Made by a program: the position numbers and the translations under genes. From a candidate division TM6 bacterium GW2011_GWE2_42_60 (GTDB taxonomy: Bacteria; Babelota; Babeliae; Babelales; Babelaceae): DNA of 64,000 nt. Below the pieces are notes generated by a model, which ran no database searches, was not told the DNA's origin, and saw nothing but the letters and a program-made list of their open reading frames with translations. Each line of letters opens with the position of its first letter. The stretch's first letter is position 1. Location of the stretch: positions 186,001 to 250,000 of the forward strand of contig LCEG01000003.1 in NCBI GenBank assembly GCA_000996275.1, read 5' to 3'. Positions 59,766 to 64,000 of this stretch are shown here, one piece after another.

Positions 59766-59805
59766 AAAAAAGAGTGGTAACTCCTAAAAGCTACCACTCT
59801 TTTTT
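59766..59805. terminator. Terminator after the AbrB-domain gene
   Basis: A perfect 14-bp stem AAAAAAGAGTGGTA / TACCACTCTTTTTT with a 12-base loop. A- and T-runs on either side make it a bidirectional intrinsic terminator. Confidence 0.85.
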
Positions 59806-59818
59806 AAAAAGTATCGTA

Positions 59819-60313
59819 TTAAGAATACTGAGGAAGTAATTTCCTTAATTCTTCATAATAGGCTCGATATTCTGGTACAAACTTACAGAGAAGTTCTAAG
59901 CCTTTGGCTTCAAACCGAGCATGGTCACCAGACTGTTCATCCTCTTTTGTAAGAACTTCAAGCTCTTTTTTATATTCATCAGAATTTGTTGTTATATATA
60001 ACACCTTGTCTGTTATTCCCTCATACTTTTCGTTAAGAGCTTTAAAGGCCTCTCTGATCTTTACAACAGAATCATAATCCTGCTTAGCACCCAGTCTTCC
60101 AAGAGACGCGCCTTTTGCAAAAGCATATTCTTCATAGCTTTGAGTTAGCTTCTCCTGAGCAGGCGCTTCTGGTTGTTTCGGCGTTATAATGAGTGACTTA
60201 CCATCGGTTGTTAGTTTAACCAGCGACCCTTCACTCATATTAAGCAGTTCAAGAATCGCCTTATCCAAAATAAGTGCGTTGCTGTTACCAAGTTTAACGA
60301 TTTTTTTTAACAT
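59819..60313 (-). CDS. AbrB/MazE-domain protein with helical C-terminus
   Basis: A 164-residue protein. Residues 1-45 form an AbrB/SpoVT-type swapped-hairpin DNA-binding domain (KIVKLGNSNALILDKAILELLNM, LVKLTTDGKSLIITP). The remaining 115 residues are helical and charged and do not resemble a toxin. Antitoxins of the MazE type share the N-terminal fold, but I see no toxin next to it. It lies downstream of the ATPase/nuclease gene on the same strand, separated by 208 bases in which I see only possible promoter sequence. Confidence 0.75.
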   Translation of the reverse strand: MLKKIVKLGNSNALILDKAILELLNMSEGSLVKLTTDGKSLIITPKQPEAPAQEKLTQSYEEYAFAKGASLGRLGAKQDYDSVVKIREAFKALNEKYEGITDKVLYITTNSDEYKKELEVLTKEDEQSGDHARFEAKGLELLCKFVPEYRAYYEELRKLLPQYS

Positions 60314-60521
60314 AAAAATCTCTTACTAAAAGTTTTGTATAGTGAAATATGATATACATCTGTGCACGTGATGTTATTACCATGTTAATACACTATAATT
60401 ACTATTGCAAGTGGTTTTGTTAAAAACGTTACAATTTAGCCTGTTTTTTTGGATGCCGACTATCAAAACTTAACGTGAAGCTAATAATCGGCACCTCGCT
60501 ATCTCTGTAGCTCTAAATTCG

Positions 60522-62204
60522 TTAATCACCGATTAAAACAAGACTTTCTTTGCCCTTAAACCCGATGCCGAGTTTTAAAATCCTTGTTAAGCCCAGGGTC
60601 TGCAACTCTGTTTCGTAGTGCCTATCTTCAATTTGTTTGAGTGCATCTTGAGCGGCCTCTTCGAGACTTTCTTTCTCATCTTTATCCAGAGCTTTGAATT
60701 CAATCACCGCTCCTGGTTTTGATCGGTCGTTGGGGATGACCATTACGTCATATCGCCCCCATCCACTTTCTCGATTTGACCGAACTTGGTGTGTTTGCAT
60801 AAGACTTACGAGCATTCCAAGAACCAGAGCATGATAAAAGTTTTCCGGCGTATCGCCTTGCATGTCGAAGTAGCTAAGGCTTTCGCGGGAAAAACGTTCA
60901 AAGATTTTTTTAAATTGCGCAGGATCTCCCGCAACGAGTGTTTCGAGCATTCTCGTATAGTGGCGCATCCCAGAACCTTCAGCAAACCAGGTATTAAATG
61001 AAATTTTATAGGTTGTGCCAACCTCGACATTAGGAATCAAAAGTTCTGCATAGTGAGCATCCACAACCAATCGATAGTTTTCAAAGGTCAAATATCCCGA
61101 AAAAAGCAGAAAATTCCACAACACTGCATCGTTTTTTTCGATATCGAGCATGATAATATTTTCTTGTATAGCTTTCGTTACCTTGCCACCTTTAACGATA
61201 ACCTCGAGATCTTCTTTCATTTCCGGGGTGCATCGTTTGAGCAGATCTTTTATAAGGGCATTATCACTCGTATTGACCCAATAAGGTTGTAATTCACCGC
61301 GGTTTTTAACGAAATTGATAATTGACCATGGATTATAAACTTTGTAGGGCCCACTCTGGTAACCATCGTACCAGCGTCGTACGTCATCAAGATTATTATC
61401 AAGCCCAAAATAGCTGAATAGGGCGACTACATCGTCTTCCAAAAAACCAAACTTATCAGAATAAGCGTGCTGCAAAAAAGTGCGTACTTCAAGATGATTG
61501 ATGCCGCTGAAGATGCTTTCTTTGGCGACGCGCAAAATGCCAGTCATAACGCCCAAATTAAGCGCATTGTTTCCTTTTAGACCTGCGCCGAAAAAGCCCC
61601 GCATAAAGCCAATAACTTCATTATAATATCCATTGAGATAGGCAGTATGAATTGGGGCATCATACTCGTCAATGAGAATGACAACTTTTGTTTTATAAGC
61701 TCGCTCAAGATACCGAGAAAGATCCATAAGCGAATTTTCATATAAAGCCTGTGAAGCGGTACCTGCAATAATGTCTTGTACTTGCCGAGTTTCCAAATCA
61801 CTCAAAGAACTACTTATTGCATCAAAATGCCGCTGAAATTCAGTGCTAATTACTCTGCATGTTTTTTCGTAACAAGGCTCCCACGTACCCATTTTTACAT
61901 CTTTAAAAGTCAACCAAATTACCGGGTACTGCCCTTGGCGCTCCATGCAGTCAGAATATTGCTCAATCTTGAGCCCATTAAATAAATGCCGACGAGACTG
62001 ATCAACCTTCTCAAAGAAATATCGCAACATCGACATATTTAATGTCTTACCAAACCGTCGTGAACGAGAAAGAAGCGTTACCGCTGCTCCGGAATCAAGC
62101 ACCTCTTTTATAAGCAAACTTTTATCAGTAAAATAATAATTACCCTCTACAAGTCTCTCAAAATCATCTATCCCAATAGGAACAAACTTTTTAGTCTCAG
62201 TCAT
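60522..62204 (-). CDS. AAA-ATPase-like / PD-(D/E)XK nuclease-superfamily protein
   Basis: A 560-residue protein of the PF09820/PF08011 type. The N-terminus has PIGIDDFERLVEGNYYFTDKS, then Walker A-like SRSRRFGKTLNMSML, VILIDEYDAPI as Walker B. The C-terminus shows the nuclease-like GRYDVMVIP and AVIEFKALDKDE (D...ExK), then QIEDRHYETEL and a final LGIGFKGKESLVL. These proteins are abundant in host-associated bacteria and Bacteroides-like genomes; function is unknown. AGGG precedes the ATG. Confidence 0.9.
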   Translation of the reverse strand: MTETKKFVPIGIDDFERLVEGNYYFTDKSLLIKEVLDSGAAVTLLSRSRRFGKTLNMSMLRYFFEKVDQSRRHLFNGLKIEQYSDCMERQGQYPVIWLTFKDVKMGTWEPCYEKTCRVISTEFQRHFDAISSSLSDLETRQVQDIIAGTASQALYENSLMDLSRYLERAYKTKVVILIDEYDAPIHTAYLNGYYNEVIGFMRGFFGAGLKGNNALNLGVMTGILRVAKESIFSGINHLEVRTFLQHAYSDKFGFLEDDVVALFSYFGLDNNLDDVRRWYDGYQSGPYKVYNPWSIINFVKNRGELQPYWVNTSDNALIKDLLKRCTPEMKEDLEVIVKGGKVTKAIQENIIMLDIEKNDAVLWNFLLFSGYLTFENYRLVVDAHYAELLIPNVEVGTTYKISFNTWFAEGSGMRHYTRMLETLVAGDPAQFKKIFERFSRESLSYFDMQGDTPENFYHALVLGMLVSLMQTHQVRSNRESGWGRYDVMVIPNDRSKPGAVIEFKALDKDEKESLEEAAQDALKQIEDRHYETELQTLGLTRILKLGIGFKGKESLVLIGD

Positions 62205-62231
62205 GTTATATTTCCCTGATAAAAGTTCTTC

Positions 62232-64000
62232 TCAACGGCGCTTTTTTTTACGCCGATCAGCTCGTGACATTTGCTCTTCATCATCAGTAGCAGCATCATC
62301 AGTTCCCGCCATTTTTATCTCTTCAAGCTCGCGCACACGCCGCGTTTCGATCGCCGCACGGTTAAACTGATCAAGATCAAGATGGAAAATGTGGTGCACA
62401 ATTTCTGAACGAATAGACCGCATCATATCAGTAAAAAGATCATAGGCTTCGCGCTTATACTCAATAAGAGGGTTCTTGTTGCCCCAGCCACGTAATCCAA
62501 TGCCTTCTTTTAGCCCTTCTAAGTTCACCATATGCTGTTTCCAGGCCTGATCAATAGACTCAAGTAAGAGCCATTTTTGAGCATCATTTAAGAGAGCTTC
62601 ACGAATAACTTTATCATCGGCTAAAGTGGCCAATTTTGCTGTATCTAGATAATATTCATAACGGAGAAGAAGATAATCAATAATATCTTTTTTCAAGATC
62701 TCGCTGTTGCCTTTATTAAATGGCTGTTTTAAAAGCTCATCAACCGGAACATTAATAAGCTGCGCAACAGCCAGGAGAATGCCCTGGTAATTTTCTAGAG
62801 TAACCGTGCGCTTAACCGTATATGCATTCACAATATCCGCAACACACTCAGTAATTAAGTCGCGCACCAACGCCGCAATCTCTTCAGCACCCTCAAGCAC
62901 GCTTCGACGATACGAATAGATCACAATACGTTGCTGGTTTAAAACATCGTCATATTCAAGGACGTTCTTACGAATATCAAAATTTCTCCGCTCTACCATT
63001 TCTTGAGAACGTTCAATATTCTTGGAAATAAACTTCGATTCAATGACCTCATCTTCGGTCATACCGACCATCTTCATGCGTCGCTGAATCGTATCTCCTG
63101 CAAAAATACGAATAAGTTCATCTTCAAGCGAAATATAAAAGCGAGATTCGCCCGGGTCTCCTTGACGCCCAGCCCGTCCACGCAACTGATTGTCAATACG
63201 ACGACTCTCATGCCGTTCAGTACCCAAAATATAGAGGCCCCCCGCGACCCGAGACTCATCGGTCAATTTAATATCAGTACCACGACCGGCCATGTTAGTT
63301 GCAATCGTTACACTACCCGGTTCACCCGCATGCGCAACAATATCAGCCTCACGCGCATGCTGTTTTGCATTCAAGACAGAATGGGGAATTCCCGCAGCTG
63401 ACAAAAGAGTCCCTAGATACTCAGATGTTTCAACCGCGATCGTACCAATCAAAACAGGCTGCCCTTTTTTATGGCGCTCCTTAACATCAGTAATAATCGC
63501 ATTGTATTTACCCTTACGCCCCAAAAAGATAAGATCTGGCTGATCTATACGAATGCAGGGACGATTGGTTGGAATACTCAAAACTTCAAGCTTATAAATT
63601 CTATGAAATTCTTCAGCTTCTGTTGATGCCGTACCCGTCATCCCAGCAAGCTTTTTATAAAGACGGAAATAGTTTTGTAAGGTGATCGAAGCAAGCGTCT
63701 GACTCTCTTCTTGAACCGGCGCTCCTTCTTTTGCCTCAAGCGCCTGGTGTAACCCGTCACTATAGCGCCGCCCAGAAAGCACCCGTCCCGTAAATTCATC
63801 AACAATCAAAACCTGATCTTCAGTCACAATATAATCAATATCACGCCGGAAAAGAGCGTGAGCTCGCAATGCCTGATTAACATGATGAAGCAATTTAATG
63901 TTTTCAATTGCAAACAAATTCTTAATCGAAAACGCCTCTTCAACTTTATCAATACCAACTTCTGTTAAAGTCACATGCCGATCTTTTTCATCAACATCAT
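62232..64000 (-). CDS. secA: Protein translocase ATPase SecA, 3' part (runs off the window)
   Basis: The frame remains open to the window edge: upstream codons read DEKDRHVTLTEVG, so the GTG at 63974 is internal. The part seen includes the second nucleotide-binding fold with GMTGTASTEAEEF, TNMAGRGTDIKL, GTERHESRRIDNQLRGRAGRQGDPG, split over its motifs, and the helical scaffold and wing domains to ESIDQAWKQHMVNLEGLKEGIGLRGW. The C-terminus ends in a basic stretch RADRRKKKRR without the zinc-binding SecB/lipid tail. It powers Sec export. Confidence 0.97.
   Translation of the reverse strand, partial: DVDEKDRHVTLTEVGIDKVEEAFSIKNLFAIENIKLLHHVNQALRAHALFRRDIDYIVTEDQVLIVDEFTGRVLSGRRYSDGLHQALEAKEGAPVQEESQTLASITLQNYFRLYKKLAGMTGTASTEAEEFHRIYKLEVLSIPTNRPCIRIDQPDLIFLGRKGKYNAIITDVKERHKKGQPVLIGTIAVETSEYLGTLLSAAGIPHSVLNAKQHAREADIVAHAGEPGSVTIATNMAGRGTDIKLTDESRVAGGLYILGTERHESRRIDNQLRGRAGRQGDPGESRFYISLEDELIRIFAGDTIQRRMKMVGMTEDEVIESKFISKNIERSQEMVERRNFDIRKNVLEYDDVLNQQRIVIYSYRRSVLEGAEEIAALVRDLITECVADIVNAYTVKRTVTLENYQGILLAVAQLINVPVDELLKQPFNKGNSEILKKDIIDYLLLRYEYYLDTAKLATLADDKVIREALLNDAQKWLLLESIDQAWKQHMVNLEGLKEGIGLRGWGNKNPLIEYKREAYDLFTDMMRSIRSEIVHHIFHLDLDQFNRAAIETRRVRELEEIKMAGTDDAATDDEEQMSRADRRKKKRR

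Noticed and set aside
59819-60313. Classic toxin-antitoxin pair
   Set aside because: Only the AbrB-like domain is recognisable; no small toxin gene lies adjacent.
1-64000. tRNA and rRNA genes
   Set aside because: I found no cloverleaf or rRNA-like segment apart from the tRNA-like end of tmRNA; reading by eye may miss one.

Overview
The window reads as a dense chromosomal segment of a Gram-negative-type, host-associated bacterium with a reduced genome. The best fit by gene content is the Dependentiae (TM6) group. This is inference: I recognise the style (many short secreted ankyrin-repeat proteins, an outer-membrane barrel, secretins, Skp/Pal-like envelope proteins, sparse metabolism) but no marker gene settles it. 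Housekeeping genes are complete and ordinary: alaS, aspS, glyA, tsaD, pth, smpB, murA, murJ, tpiA, secG, the 3' part of secA, and the tmRNA gene.

Layout. 1-6.9 kb (minus): a four-gene cluster of a cysteine-rich outer-membrane barrel, a pentameric ligand-gated ion channel homologue, and two secreted proteins that join a calcineurin/PPP-type phosphoesterase domain to a type-I periplasmic binding domain. 7-11.4 kb (plus): alaS, then secreted ankyrin proteins and a small secreted protein. 11.4-17.1 kb: two AAA/DUF4143 ATPases framed by hairpins, pth, a guanine deaminase and a Skp/OmpH-like protein. 17.2-19.3 kb: tmRNA and smpB, separated by one ankyrin-like gene. 19.4-27.2 kb: ankyrin proteins, tsaD, glyA, a 76-bp tandem array, a Pal-like lipoprotein and a cytidine deaminase. 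27.4-43 kb: coiled-coil and AAA+ membrane proteins, an NlpC/P60 peptidase, aspS, murA and a 1659-residue exported protein ending in ankyrin repeats. 43-58.3 kb: murJ (minus), then a long plus-strand series pfkB-like, tpiA, secG, mlaE, mlaF, moxR, a 28-codon micro-gene, and gspC/secretin/pilM-gspL/pilO-gspM/second secretin. 58.3-64 kb (minus): ankyrin protein, AbrB-domain protein, AAA-ATPase/PD-(D/E)XK protein, secA.

The most striking item is the tmRNA. Its tag reading frame is about 37 codons, far longer than the usual 8-15, and encodes a VPAS motif, a hydrophobic stretch long enough to span a membrane, an RRK stop, and a normal-looking AFAVA degron end. It resembles a PEP-CTERM-type C-terminal membrane signal placed in front of a degradation tag, so products of stalled ribosomes might be sent to the membrane. 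The second is the channel/binding-protein/phosphoesterase cluster, which looks like a ligand-sensing envelope system. Also notable are two paralogous secretins in one assembly operon, a palindrome flanking the -10 box of alaS, a pseudogene cut just before its Walker A motif, and a dispersed hairpin-repeat family that has amplified into a tandem array.
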